The notes under the pieces: model-generated
Told to the model about the DNA's origin: nothing
Seen by the model: the letters and a program-made list of their open reading frames with translations, nothing else
Database searches by the model: none
Part shown: piece after piece, positions 20,120 to 29,576 of the stretch
Layout of the letters: every line of letters starts with the position of its first letter
Numbering within the stretch: position 1 is the stretch's first letter
Source: Acidobacteriota bacterium
Lineage (GTDB): Bacteria > Acidobacteriota > Blastocatellia > Pyrinomonadales > Pyrinomonadaceae
Direction of reading: 5' to 3'
Assembly: GCA_016713675.1 (NCBI GenBank)
Contig: JADJOS010000001.1
Location: 2,356,001-2,420,000, forward strand
Length of the DNA stretch: 64,000 nucleotides
Translations under genes and position numbers: made by a program

Positions 20120-20236
20120 ATTATTAGGTATCTCCTGTTTTCAAAATATGAGGGGCCGCAAAAGCGAAACCTTACATTAAAATAAATATTAGCGATTTCC
20201 GTTGGAAATTACAAGTAAACTATCAAACAAGGCACT

Positions 20237-21319
20237 CTATTGAGCTCGCGTTAGAATTGTTAGTTCGGGCTTCATCGCCTCGATCGAGATCTGGCGTGCG
20301 ACCTCTTCGGCGACTTTGTTGAAAGCGATTGATTGAAGCGACTCTGGGAAGGATACGACGACCGGAACGCCGCTGTCGCCGCCTTCGCGGACCTCCATGC
20401 CCATTGGGACCTCGCCGAGGAAATTGAGTCCGTATTCGTCGCACAGTTTCTGCCCGCCGCCGCGGCCGAAAATTTCGTATTTGTTGCCGGTGTCGGGAGC
20501 GATAAAATACGACATGTTTTCGATAATTCCCAGAACCGGGACGTTGACTTGCTCGAACATTTTTACTGCTCGGCGAACGTCCGAAAGCGAGACTTCCTGC
20601 GGCGTTGTCACCAAAACTGCACCTTGCACAGGCACGAGCTGAGCCAGTGAAAGCTGCACATCGCCTGTTCCCGGCGGCATATCAACTATGAGGTAGTCGA
20701 GCTCGCCCCAATTTACGTCCGAGAGAAACTGCCGGACTACGCCGTGCAGCATAGGTCCGCGAAGGATCATCGGTTTGTCGGGCGGCACGAGCACTGCCAT
20801 TGAGATCATTTTGACGCCGTGGGCCTCGATCGGTTTTAGTTTGCCATCAACGACATCGGGCTGTGTGTAGCCGCTGCCGAGCATCATTGGCACGTTTGGC
20901 CCGTAAACGTCGGCGTCCATAATGCCGACCTTTGCACCATTTTTGGCGAGCGAGATCGCCATATTAACGGCAACAGTGGATTTCCCAACGCCGCCTTTGC
21001 CGCTTGAGACGGCAATGATATTTTTTACGCCGGCGATCGCTATATTATTAGCGATGCCTCGTCCTTGCGGCACTTCGGCGTCCATTTTGACGCTGACGCT
21101 CGTAACGCCTTCGAGACCGCTGACGATCTTGATGGCCTGAGCTTCCATCTGCTCTTTTACCGGGCAAGCCGGCGTAGTTAGCATGATGGTGAACGCGACG
21201 TTTCCGTCTGTGATCTCAAGGTTGTGAATGAACCCGAGTGTGACGATGTCTTTTTTTAGATCTGGATCGATGATCTGCTTTAGCGATTCAAGGACGACTG
21301 ATTCTGATATTTGATTCAT
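20237..21319 (-). CDS. apbC: Mrp/ApbC family iron-sulfur carrier ATPase
   Basis: P-loop ATPase that binds and transfers 4Fe-4S clusters. An N-terminal MIP18/DUF59 domain (residues 1-85, with LTTPACPVKEQM) precedes the deviant Walker A SSGKGGVGKST at 105-115. The family segments DADVYGPNVPMM, DMPPGTGDVQLSL and IENMSYF are present. The C-terminal CxxC of many Mrp proteins is absent; this region reads YFIAPDTGNKYEIF. ATG at 21319 gives 360 residues and starts directly at the DUF59 domain. A frame to 21367 adds unsupported sequence. Confidence 0.92.
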   Translation of the reverse strand: MNQISESVVLESLKQIIDPDLKKDIVTLGFIHNLEITDGNVAFTIMLTTPACPVKEQMEAQAIKIVSGLEGVTSVSVKMDAEVPQGRGIANNIAIAGVKNIIAVSSGKGGVGKSTVAVNMAISLAKNGAKVGIMDADVYGPNVPMMLGSGYTQPDVVDGKLKPIEAHGVKMISMAVLVPPDKPMILRGPMLHGVVRQFLSDVNWGELDYLIVDMPPGTGDVQLSLAQLVPVQGAVLVTTPQEVSLSDVRRAVKMFEQVNVPVLGIIENMSYFIAPDTGNKYEIFGRGGGQKLCDEYGLNFLGEVPMGMEVREGGDSGVPVVVSFPESLQSIAFNKVAEEVARQISIEAMKPELTILTRAQ

Positions 21320-21481
21320 TATGTAAAATGCTGTCCGACGTAATAGAGTTAAATTGTATTGTAACAAATGCTGTTGCTAAAGAATGAACTGAGACATCCG
21401 GAATCGGTGATACACGATAAGTGAAGCGTCACACTTCGCACTTTTTGCTTACTATCGATTCGGTGAACTTATCTCTACGAA

Positions 21482-22389
21482 ATGAAAACAGAAGATCTGG
21501 AAATTTATAACCACATACGCAGCGGCGGAACTGGATCCTACGAGCAGAAGCGCGGCCTGATAGCGGTTTGGGGCAAAGAGGCCATCCAATTTCTCGACGG
21601 TTTGATATCTAACGACATGAAGACGCTCGTGGATGGACAGATAATGCTTGCGGCATTTCCGAATGCTCAGGGACGATTGCTTGCCGTCGTAAGAGTGCTG
21701 AGGCAAGGCGATAGATTTTTATTTGAAACCGAAGAAACGACACGGGAAAAGGTATTTAACAACTTATGTCGATTTACCTTCGCTGGCGATTTTTTGTCGA
21801 GGACCTCTCGTCAAATTATTCATATTTCGAATTATTCAACATGTCAGACCCTCCTGCGTCAGCGGGCGGCGTGAATATTGGCGAGAGGGCGGCGTTTGTT
21901 AAGAGCGATAACTCCACTGTCTTTCGCGATGAAATGCTGGCCGCCAATGCCGTCGCTATCTCCGACGACGTCTACGAGGTTATCCGCATCGAATCCGGCA
22001 TTGCAAAATATGGCGTCGATATGGACGAGACGACCATCGTCCCCGAGCTAGGCATGGATGGCCTTATTTCGTACAAAAAAGGCTGCTACATCGGACAAGA
22101 GATCATTGCACGTATCCATTTTCGCGGGCACGTTGCCAAACGGCTGACAGGGGTGATCTTGTCAGAATCCAGAGCGTTTGCGCCCGGATTCATGATGGGC
22201 CACGAGTTAACCTCAGCCGAAGGGAAAAATGCCGGCCGTGTCACGTCGGTCACATTTTCGCCAAAGTTAGAAAAAAATATTGCACTTGCATTTGTTCGTT
22301 ATGATCATCTGGCTGTCGGCACTGAATTGACGGTAAATGGCATAAGAGCGACAGTAACTGATCTGCCCTTTGTTTCGCCAATGGTTTGA
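21482..22389 (+). pseudogene. ygfZ: folate-binding protein YgfZ, frameshifted
   Basis: Tetrahydrofolate-dependent protein of the GcvT fold that supports Fe-S enzyme maturation. The first part (KRGLIAVWGKEAIQFLDGL, ISNDMKTL, FPNAQGRLLAVV) is in one frame. The rest, including KGCYIGQEIIAR (the conserved K-G-C-Y-x-G-Q-E motif) and HVAKRLTGV, is in another. One missing T in the run at 21790-21795 restores a continuous protein through FAGDFFVEDLSSNYSYFELF. The segment SDPPASAGG near 21844 looks like an inserted repeat between domains. The intact motifs argue for sequence error rather than decay. Confidence 0.82.
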
Positions 22390-22479
22390 CCACTCCAATT
22401 TGCCCTAGCCCGTCTTTTTCGTCATACTTTTAAGTTCGCAATGCGATCAGCGCCCGTATTGAGAGGCGGCATCTGCTTT

Positions 22480-23919
22480 ATGAACCACAAGCCAACACCG
22501 AACGCCAGTTACAGTCTTACCCTTCGCGTCAGAATACATAACCAACCGGGCAAACTCGGCGAGATCACGACCGCTATCGGAAAGGCCGGCGGCGATATCG
22601 AAGGCATTGACATTGTCAGCGTCGGGAGAGATTTCCTGATCCGCGACATTACTGTAAATGCGGCGAGCGAAACCCATGCGCAAGAAATTGTTAGTTTTGT
22701 CCGCGATATTGATGGTGTTGATGTCGTCAACGTAAGCGACCGCACGTTCCTGATGCACCTTGGCGGCAAGATCGAGGTCACGTCAAAGATGCCGCTGAAG
22801 ACGCGCAGCGACCTTTCGATGGCCTATACGCCGGGAGTTGCTCGCATTTGCGAAGCGATCGCGAAAGACCCCGAGAAAGCCTTTAATCTTACGATCAAAA
22901 AGAATACGGTTGCGGTTGTTTCGGACGGAACCGCAGTTCTCGGCCTTGGTGATATCGGCCCGGCAGCAGCGATGCCGGTTATGGAAGGGAAGTGTCAGCT
23001 TTTCAAGGAATTTGGCGGGGTGGACGCATTTCCGATCTGTCTGAACACAAAAGATCCGCACGAGATCATCGAAACGATCAAAAATATCTCTGTCGCATTC
23101 GGCGGTATCAATCTCGAGGACATTTCTGCCCCTAGATGCTTTGAGATCGAGGAAAGATTAAAGGAGGAGCTTGATATTCCTGTGTTTCACGACGATCAAC
23201 ACGGAACGGCCGTCGTCGTTCTCGCTGCATTGATCAACGCGCTCAAGATCGTCGGCAAAAAGATGGAGGACATCAAGCTAGTTGTCAACGGTATAGGAGC
23301 TGCGGGAGTCGCCTGCTCTAAGATCGTCATGGCCGCGGGCGTAAAGAATATCATCGGCTGCGACACGACAGGTGCGATCTATCCGGGCCGCAAGGAAAAT
23401 ATGAATTGGGTCAAAGATTGGTACGCCCGCAATACCAATCCTGATGCCGAAACCGGCACGATCCACGACGTGATCAAAGGAGCAGATGTGTTTTTCGGTC
23501 TTTCGGCCCAGGGCATTATCGACGAAAAAGACCTCGCCAATATGGCAAAAGACCCGATCATTTTCGCGATGGCGAACCCAACCCCGGAGATCATGCCTGA
23601 AGACGCTGCGGGCCACGTCGCAGTCATGGCGACGGGACGCAGTGATTATCCAAACCAGATCAACAACGTTCTCTGCTTTCCCGGTATATTTCGCGGAGCC
23701 CTAAATTGCCGTGCCTCACGAATCAATGAAGCAATGAAACTCGCCGCGGCAAATGCGATCGCCGATATAATCGGCCCCGACGAACTCCATCCCGATTACA
23801 TCATTCCATCAGTATTCGACCGACGGGTCGGTGAAGCTGTAGCGTCAAAGGTCGAAGAAGCTGCGTACGCTTCGGGCGTTGCTCGCCGGCTTCGATCGAC
23901 TGCGGACTCGGAATTTTAG
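22480..23919 (+). CDS. NAD-type malic enzyme with N-terminal ACT domain
   Basis: Oxidative decarboxylation of malate to pyruvate. Residues 10-90 form an ACT domain ([20 protein letters not shown]), expected to bind a small-molecule effector. The malic enzyme follows: [14 protein letters not shown] (catalytic Tyr), [26 protein letters not shown] and the Rossmann motif [13 protein letters not shown] at 22480, preceded by GAGAGG, is chosen over one at 22441. Length about 479. Phosphotransacetylase-fused forms are longer; none is present here. Confidence 0.92.
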   Translation: MNHKPTPNASYSLTLRVRIHNQPGKLGEITTAIGKAGGDIEGIDIVSVGRDFLIRDITVNAASETHAQEIVSFVRDIDGVDVVNVSDRTFLMHLGGKIEVTSKMPLKTRSDLSMAYTPGVARICEAIAKDPEKAFNLTIKKNTVAVVSDGTAVLGLGDIGPAAAMPVMEGKCQLFKEFGGVDAFPICLNTKDPHEIIETIKNISVAFGGINLEDISAPRCFEIEERLKEELDIPVFHDDQHGTAVVVLAALINALKIVGKKMEDIKLVVNGIGAAGVACSKIVMAAGVKNIIGCDTTGAIYPGRKENMNWVKDWYARNTNPDAETGTIHDVIKGADVFFGLSAQGIIDEKDLANMAKDPIIFAMANPTPEIMPEDAAGHVAVMATGRSDYPNQINNVLCFPGIFRGALNCRASRINEAMKLAAANAIADIIGPDELHPDYIIPSVFDRRVGEAVASKVEEAAYASGVARRLRSTADSEF

Positions 23920-23989
23920 CCGAAGGCGACGCAATTATTACATTCTCAGAGCGGCTATTCTGATAATATGAACACAGGTTGAATAATCT

Positions 23990-24649
23990 GTGATCAAAGC
24001 AAAGCTCAAAGTTTTACCGATCGAAGAACTGGCGAACACCATCACACATGGCTTCGGGCTTATGTTGAGCGTGATCGGTCTCGCCGTGCTGGTAGTTTTG
24101 GCTGGATTGAACGGCGACAGATGGTCGTTATTTAGCTGCGTGGTATATGGGTTGTCGCTCGTGGTGCTTTATGCAGCTTCGACGTTTTATCACAGTGCCA
24201 CGTCCCATCGAGCTAAAAAAAATCTCCAGGTTGTAGATCATTGCTGTATTTATCTGCTCATCGCGGGCAGCTATACTCCGTTTGGAATGGTGATCATTGA
24301 CGATCCGCTGGGAAGGTCCCTGATGGCAGGAATTTGGGGCTTTGCGGCAGTTGGTATCTTAGTAAAACTCTTGATACGCGACCGTTTCCCTGCAATAAAC
24401 GTCATCTCGTATCTGCTAATGGGATGGCTAGGTGTGTTCGCTGTGCAACCGCTATTTAACGCTCTGGGGTTGATGCCGGTTGCACTGACGATCGCCGGCG
24501 GAGTTGCTTATTCGCTTGGCGTTGTTTTCTTTCCGTGGACGAGCATCAAACACCATCATGCCATCTTTCACGTATTTATCCTGCTCGGCAGCATCATACA
24601 TTATGCGGCGGTTGTTCTCTACGTCGTTCCGCATTCGTTCGGATTGTAG
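23990..24649 (+). CDS. hemolysin III / PAQR family membrane protein
   Basis: A 219-residue protein with seven hydrophobic segments. Family motifs: EELANTITHGFGL at the N-terminus, ASTFYHSATSHRAKKNLQVVDHCCIYLLIAGSYTPF split over residues 63-98, and HHAIFHVFILLGSIIHY near the C-terminus. The conserved His and Asp residues are those that bind metal in the PAQR superfamily. Haemolytic activity is a historical name; the bacterial role is often membrane homeostasis. It starts at GTG, and its stop overlaps the next gene's start by one base. Confidence 0.9.
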   Translation: MIKAKLKVLPIEELANTITHGFGLMLSVIGLAVLVVLAGLNGDRWSLFSCVVYGLSLVVLYAASTFYHSATSHRAKKNLQVVDHCCIYLLIAGSYTPFGMVIIDDPLGRSLMAGIWGFAAVGILVKLLIRDRFPAINVISYLLMGWLGVFAVQPLFNALGLMPVALTIAGGVAYSLGVVFFPWTSIKHHHAIFHVFILLGSIIHYAAVVLYVVPHSFGL

Positions 24650-25383
24650 TGGAACAGAATATAAAGATCGGAACGTGCGGATTCGGCCGTTCTAAACGGC
24701 CCGAATATGTCGCTTCTCTCCCGGTGGTCGAGATCCAGCATACGTTTTATGATCCGCCTCAGATCAAAACCCTCGAAAAATGGAGGGCCGAGGTCCCTGA
24801 CGATTTCGAATTCACATTAAAGGCGTGGCAAATGATCACTCATGAATCGAGCAGCCCGACCTATCGACGCCTAAAACGCCCGCTAACGGAAAAAGAAACG
24901 GAAGAAGCCGGATTCTTTAAACCAACAGACACCGTCAGAGAAGCTCTCGAATTGACTATCGAATGTGCAAAAGCTCTTAGGGCCCGAACGATCTTGTTCC
25001 AGTGTCCGGCCAAATTTCAGCCTTTGCCGGAAAACATACTTAATCTCAAGCAGTTCTTTTCCAATATTGACCGCGGCGGGCTAAATTTCGCTTGGGAACC
25101 GCGTGGAAAATTATGGGAGGACGATGTTATAAAAGAAGTCTGCGACGAGGCCAGCCTTTGGCACTGCGTCGATCCTTTTTCACGTCAAACGGTCACTCCG
25201 GATCGTTGCTACTACCGTCTCCACGGCATTCCACGCTGGCGATATACGTACGAAGACGACGAGCTGATGGAACTCGTTTCGCTACTGCCAAAAAAGCGAC
25301 TTTCCTACGTGTTTTTTAACAATATTACGATGAAAGAGGATGCGGGGAGATTTCAGAGGATGCTTCATGAGGTTCGAGACTAG
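24649..25383 (+). CDS. DUF72 family protein
   Basis: A 244-residue protein of the DUF72 TIM-barrel family: IKIGTCGFGRSKRPEYVASLPVVEIQHTFY split near residues 5-35, FEFTLKAWQMITHE, ILFQCPAKFQP, WEPRG and YYRLHG. No enzymatic activity is established for the family. The GTG start shares its G with the upstream TAG stop. The 3' end overlaps the convergent response-regulator gene by 4 bases, which is unusual and leaves no room for a terminator. Confidence 0.88.
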   Translation: MEQNIKIGTCGFGRSKRPEYVASLPVVEIQHTFYDPPQIKTLEKWRAEVPDDFEFTLKAWQMITHESSSPTYRRLKRPLTEKETEEAGFFKPTDTVREALELTIECAKALRARTILFQCPAKFQPLPENILNLKQFFSNIDRGGLNFAWEPRGKLWEDDVIKEVCDEASLWHCVDPFSRQTVTPDRCYYRLHGIPRWRYTYEDDELMELVSLLPKKRLSYVFFNNITMKEDAGRFQRMLHEVRD

Positions 25384-26063
25384 GCCATGAACTTGTAGCC
25401 CATGCCGTGTACGGTCTGAATATAGTGCGGATGCCTCGGGTTTTCTTCAATCTTCTGCCGCAGCCATGCGACGTGGACATCGACCGTTCGCGTAGTCGGC
25501 ATTGCGTCGTAGCCCCAGACGGCGTCTAATAGCTGGTCGCGTGAATGGACGTCGCCACGATTTTCGATAAGATACTGAAGCAGTTTGAATTCCATCGCCG
25601 AGAGATCGAGACGTTCGTTGTGTTTTGTAACTTCCGCTCGTTTGAAATCGATCGCGATATTTCCAAATCTAAATGACTCAGCGGTCGCACCATTGGTCTG
25701 ATGCGGTGAACGCCTGAGCAAAGCCTCAACGCGGGCGAGCAACTCGATCACTTCGAACGGTTTGGTCAGATAATCGTCGGCTCCGAGTTTTAAACCTAAT
25801 ACCTTGTCGATGGTCTCGCCCTTTGCTGTTAGCATCAGGATTGGCGTATTTATGCCCTTTTGCCGGAGATCGCGGCAGACGTCATAGCCGTTTTTCTTCG
25901 GCAGCATCACATCAAGAATTATCAGATCAAAATGTCCCGCGAGGGCTGCTTCGAATCCTAATTTCCCGTCGTTCGCGGAGGTCACGTCGAAACCCTCACT
26001 CCGCAGACGGTCGGTCAGCGTGATGATCAGACCTTCTTCATCTTCGACCAAAAGGATGTTCAT
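25380..26063 (-). CDS. OmpR/PhoB-type response regulator
   Basis: DNA-binding output of a two-component system. The receiver domain (residues 1-115) has the acidic pair Glu8/Asp9, phosphorylatable Asp51 in LIILDVMLP and Lys101 in LTKPFE. The winged-helix domain (about 130-227) has LSAMEFKLLQYLIENRG, TVDVHVAWLRQKIEENP and the terminal VHGMGYKF. The start at 26063 is chosen because the receiver fold begins there. The histidine kinase gene precedes it in the same transcript. Confidence 0.93.
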   Translation of the reverse strand: MNILLVEDEEGLIITLTDRLRSEGFDVTSANDGKLGFEAALAGHFDLIILDVMLPKKNGYDVCRDLRQKGINTPILMLTAKGETIDKVLGLKLGADDYLTKPFEVIELLARVEALLRRSPHQTNGATAESFRFGNIAIDFKRAEVTKHNERLDLSAMEFKLLQYLIENRGDVHSRDQLLDAVWGYDAMPTTRTVDVHVAWLRQKIEENPRHPHYIQTVHGMGYKFMA

Positions 26064-26087
26064 AAGAGATTTTTTCGCAAGAGAGTT

Positions 26088-26136
26088 CACAGAAAAGGAT
26101 GAGACTTTTTCAATCTTTGTCTCGTTGTTCTCTGTG
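26088..26136. repeat. short inverted repeat between kinase and regulator genes
   Basis: CACAGA (26088-26093) pairs with TCTGTG (26131-26136), and inside it GAGAC (26101-26105) pairs with GTCTC (26119-26123). The flanking words (TTCTCTGTGGCTAA) resemble the CACAGAG repeat at 10952. It probably belongs to the same dispersed family. Confidence 0.4.
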
Positions 26137-26137
26137 G

Positions 26138-27958
26138 CTAATTGCCATTTGCCGGAATCTCGAGGGTGAACCTACTTCCTATCCCAACCTCGCTCGTTGC
26201 GTACACACACCCGCCATGCGCTTTTGCGATCTGCCGAACGAGCGACAGCCCAAGCCCATTCCCGTGGATCTGGGCGTCAACGACGGTTTTGGAACGATAG
26301 AATGGCTCGAATATCTGCCGCAGATCGCTCTTTGAAATGCCGATGCCGCGATCTTCGACCGAGATCTTTACATTGCCGCCGCCATTCTCGGCAGAAACTC
26401 GAAGCCAATTCGCACCGTTGCCATATTTGACTGAATTAACGATCAGATTCTGGATCGCACCACTGAGAGCCGAGCGGTCGCCTCTTATCGCCGGCAACGT
26501 CTCTGCGATGTCAGTCTCGACCTTGATCTCTTTGCCTTCGAGCAGGGAATTGCACTCCGCGAGAGCGTCATCGACGACATCGGCGATATTTGTTTGGACA
26601 AAATTGTATTGCTTGCGTCCCGAGTTCGCTCCGGCAAAATCGAGTATCTGCTCGACCATTCCCGACAGCTTTTTGCCTTCGCCCTTGATCAGATCGCCAT
26701 AACGCGAAACCTGGCCGTCTTCTTTTGCTACTCCGTCGGCGAGGTTCTCGCCGGCGGAGTAGATCACAGCGAGCGGCGTACGAAATTCGTGTGAAACCGA
26801 AGAAACAAAATCAACCTGCCTCTGAGCCAGCATTTTTGCCCTGTGAGCCGAAAAGATGATCGCAATAACCGCAGCTGCAAGTAACGCCAAAATGCCGAAT
26901 CCCATGGCCAGGTTCTGCCTCAGCGTCGAGGCCAAATACGCATCGAGAGAGCCTGACGAATGTTGGACCACTAACGTCCATGGCGAATCGCTGCCGCCGT
27001 CAGCCGACGTGCGGGTAAACACAGCCGTTTTCGGCTTGCCGTCTTTTTTGACTTCGATCTGGAACGTCTCGGGCTTGGATTCGAGCGGTTGCCCGGCGAC
27101 GAGTGTTGTCGTTTCAAGCCGCGAACTTACCATCACGTCGCTTCGAGCTACTTTGCGTTCGCTGTCGATAGCTGAGAGGATATTTTTATTTGTAAATTGG
27201 ATGAAATTTTCCGGCGCGAGATTTAAGAGCGGAGCGCTTGCGTCGCGGTTCTCTCCGTTTATGGATTGAAAGACATTGTTTCCGGCCTTGTCGCCCACAG
27301 CAACGCGGTACTCGCCGTCTCCAAAATACTTCGCCGCGAGATCAGGAAGGACGCGTTCCCTAATAGTTTTTTCATTCAGCCTGATCGCGAGAAAGCCATA
27401 TCGAGGCGGCATTGTCATTCGCTCATGAGCAGGCCCGTTGGCTGGACGGATCACGATCCGCTCCATCTTTGGTCCGACGCTGTGTATCGGCAAAGCGAGA
27501 GTATAAATGTCGTCAAAGACCGGACGGAAACTCTTTTCGTCGGAAATTCGTGTTCGGATCACCGTCAGGTCGGGCGTAGATTCGGCCGGAACAAAGGCCC
27601 GCGTTGCCTTGTCATATTTTAGCGGCGGGGATTGCGGATCTGCCTCGAAAAAATAAAAATCATCGATAAGCTCAGGATACGTCGTCTTTTCCCGCCAATA
27701 ATCGAGCCGTTCGTTAAAGGGAGCCCAGTTTTTTGATTTCCAACTTTCAGCGTCCGTTTGAAAATTGAAATACGCATTCTGCATCTCGCGGTTAAAGTCC
27801 ATCGCGAATCGATCTGCTTGTTCCTGAACGCGTTGATGTGCTTTTTCGCTCTCGGTCCGGTTGATCTGCGTCAGTCCGCGGTATTGCAGCACACCTAATA
27901 TCGCGAGCAGCATCAGCAGCCCCGCAACCAAAAGATATGTGACCCACGATCGTCTCAT
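26138..27958 (-). CDS. membrane sensor histidine kinase
   Basis: Sensor partner of the adjacent response regulator. A transmembrane helix at about residues 8-25 is followed by a 320-residue extracytoplasmic domain I do not recognise, a second helix near 350-373, then the kinase core. The phospho-accepting His390 is in SVSHEFRTPL; N, G1 and G2 boxes read NLIVNSVKYG, VEDRGIGIS and GNGLGLSLV. No HAMP or PAS domain is evident. ATG at 27958 starts just before the first helix. The ligand is unknown. Confidence 0.92.
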   Translation of the reverse strand: MRRSWVTYLLVAGLLMLLAILGVLQYRGLTQINRTESEKAHQRVQEQADRFAMDFNREMQNAYFNFQTDAESWKSKNWAPFNERLDYWREKTTYPELIDDFYFFEADPQSPPLKYDKATRAFVPAESTPDLTVIRTRISDEKSFRPVFDDIYTLALPIHSVGPKMERIVIRPANGPAHERMTMPPRYGFLAIRLNEKTIRERVLPDLAAKYFGDGEYRVAVGDKAGNNVFQSINGENRDASAPLLNLAPENFIQFTNKNILSAIDSERKVARSDVMVSSRLETTTLVAGQPLESKPETFQIEVKKDGKPKTAVFTRTSADGGSDSPWTLVVQHSSGSLDAYLASTLRQNLAMGFGILALLAAAVIAIIFSAHRAKMLAQRQVDFVSSVSHEFRTPLAVIYSAGENLADGVAKEDGQVSRYGDLIKGEGKKLSGMVEQILDFAGANSGRKQYNFVQTNIADVVDDALAECNSLLEGKEIKVETDIAETLPAIRGDRSALSGAIQNLIVNSVKYGNGANWLRVSAENGGGNVKISVEDRGIGISKSDLRQIFEPFYRSKTVVDAQIHGNGLGLSLVRQIAKAHGGCVYATSEVGIGSRFTLEIPANGN

Positions 27959-28078
27959 AAAGCCTTGTTCGTTGTTCGCGGTTGGCTGATCGCTGCAAAA
28001 GAACTGAATCGCTCCTCGCAACGATCCACGAACTACGAACCGTCATTTGCATTATGCAACTATCCTAATGCGACAAAC

Positions 28079-28236
28079 AATGACTTTTCGCCACATTTTA
28101 CATCCTTAACAAATTCTTTGCGTTCTCTTAATCACTCTTGCTTTTGACCGCCGTATGATCAAAAATGTCGAACGAGCGAAAAGTCATTTTCTACTGTTCC
28201 TCCTGAAGAGTGATTATCAGTTCTCTAGCTCGTTCG
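28079..28236 (+). promoter_or_regulatory. leader with three interleaved inverted repeats
   Basis: Three perfect inverted pairs lie upstream of the gene at 28266. A: AATGACTTTTCGC (28079-28091) with GCGAAAAGTCATT (28176-28188). B: AATCACTCTT (28130-28139) with AAGAGTGATT (28206-28215). C: CGAACGAGC (28169-28177) with GCTCGTTCG (28228-28236). The order A-B-A'-B' is pseudoknot-like, and C shares bases with A', so A and C cannot both form fully. This may be an RNA switch or a set of protein-binding dyads. Confidence 0.45.
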
Positions 28237-28265
28237 CTAAGAATATCTTTTGGTGGAGGCAAGTT

Positions 28266-29516
28266 ATGAAACGATTCATTTTTTCTATTTTATGCGTTGC
28301 GGTGTTTTTTGCGGGATTGGGTTCGATCGTCCAGACGACCGGAGCAAAATTCAAATCAGATGAAAAGGCTCTCGACGTTGTGCGTCGCGCACGTGTCGCG
28401 ATCGGCGGTGACGCCGCGATCGCACAGATCAACAGTATGGTGATAAAGGGGCGTTCGGTCCACGGTGATAAAGGCGAAGTCGGCGAGACTGAGATCGCAC
28501 TTCAGCTCCCGGACAAGATGATGAGAATGGTCAAGATCGGAAGCGGCGACCAGTCGGCTAGCGGTGAACCGATCATTGATAAACAGATCGACGTGGTCGT
28601 TGTGGGAGCCCCCAATGGACAATCGAAGCTTAGGGTCGAAGGTTTACCGGTCGATCCCCAGGGTGACACAAAAGGCCAGATGAAGGTGATGGTCAACGAA
28701 GAGGACAACGGTAACGGCCCGGTTCGGCGAGTTGTTATCAAACGTCCTGACGGAACAACACAGGAACTGACCGGTGCCGAAGCCGATAAAATGATCGCCG
28801 CACATCCCGGCAAGCCCGGTGAAAACGTCAAACGCATCGTCATCAAGAAAGATGACGGGACTGTCCAAGAATTGACCGGTGCCGAAGCTGACAAAATGAT
28901 CGCCGCCCGCGGCGAAGGCCATGCAACCTTTACGTCGAAAGACGGAAAGACCTTCAATGTCCGACTTGCCGGTGGGGCGGATGCTCATCACGGAGCTATG
29001 AAGCAGAACGAACTGCTTCGGACGACACTTTCTCTGCTGTTGACGGCTCCGCAGGGAATCGATGTCGAGTACACATATGGCGGCGAAACGTCGATCGATG
29101 GGATAGCTTGCGATCTCGTAAATGCAACATTTGGCGGTGCGACGTACAAACTTCTCATTTCGCGGGCATCGAGCCTGCCGGTTGCAATGACCTATACGGG
29201 CCATAAAATGCCGCAGGTGATCAAGATGCGTAAAGCGGCTACGGGCGACGCTTCGAAAGAGAAGGACGTTGTGGTCTTTACGAAGAAATTGGACGAAATG
29301 GCCGAAACCGCAGAGTTTACAGTCAGATTTACCGATTACCGCAGCACCGGCGGCATCCAACTGCCGTATCGCTGGGCCACAACCATAGGCGACAAGGCGG
29401 CAGAGACGTTCGATGTCGCGTCATATGAGATCAATCCCGCAGATATCGCGGATCGTTTCAACGGAAATGGTAGTAACAGGGTGATGATCCGAACGAAGAA
29501 ACCGGATAGCAATTAA
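28266..29516 (+). CDS. secreted hypothetical protein with internal repeat
   Basis: Exported protein of 416 residues. The signal peptide is residues 1-27. The first part (ALDVVRRARVAIGGDAAIAQI) resembles periplasmic lipoprotein-carrier-like proteins of Acidobacteriota, a weak resemblance. Two near-identical segments, PDGTTQELTGAEADKMIAA and DDGTVQELTGAEADKMIAA, lie near residues 159-178 and 193-215. The ribosome binding site GGAGG sits 6 bases before the ATG, which decides the start over an open extension to 28155. It faces away from the kinase gene and follows the interleaved inverted repeats. Confidence 0.75.
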   Translation: MKRFIFSILCVAVFFAGLGSIVQTTGAKFKSDEKALDVVRRARVAIGGDAAIAQINSMVIKGRSVHGDKGEVGETEIALQLPDKMMRMVKIGSGDQSASGEPIIDKQIDVVVVGAPNGQSKLRVEGLPVDPQGDTKGQMKVMVNEEDNGNGPVRRVVIKRPDGTTQELTGAEADKMIAAHPGKPGENVKRIVIKKDDGTVQELTGAEADKMIAARGEGHATFTSKDGKTFNVRLAGGADAHHGAMKQNELLRTTLSLLLTAPQGIDVEYTYGGETSIDGIACDLVNATFGGATYKLLISRASSLPVAMTYTGHKMPQVIKMRKAATGDASKEKDVVVFTKKLDEMAETAEFTVRFTDYRSTGGIQLPYRWATTIGDKAAETFDVASYEINPADIADRFNGNGSNRVMIRTKKPDSN

Positions 29517-29543
29517 CCGCGAAATAGGCGAAGATCGCTAAAC

Positions 29544-29576
29544 AAAGGCAGGAACGAATCTTCGTTTCTGCCTTTT
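29544..29576. terminator. bidirectional terminator
   Basis: A 15-bp stem, broken only at one position, joins AAAGGCAGGAACGAA (29544-29558) and TTCGTTTCTGCCTTT (29561-29575). A-rich and T-rich flanks on both sides serve the secreted-protein gene and the convergent ypdA-like gene. Confidence 0.85.

Noticed and set aside
21786..21800. Programmed frameshift at the T-run in ygfZ
   Set aside because: A slippery T6 could allow it, but ygfZ is not known to use frameshifting, and three other genes here carry similar unexplained indels.
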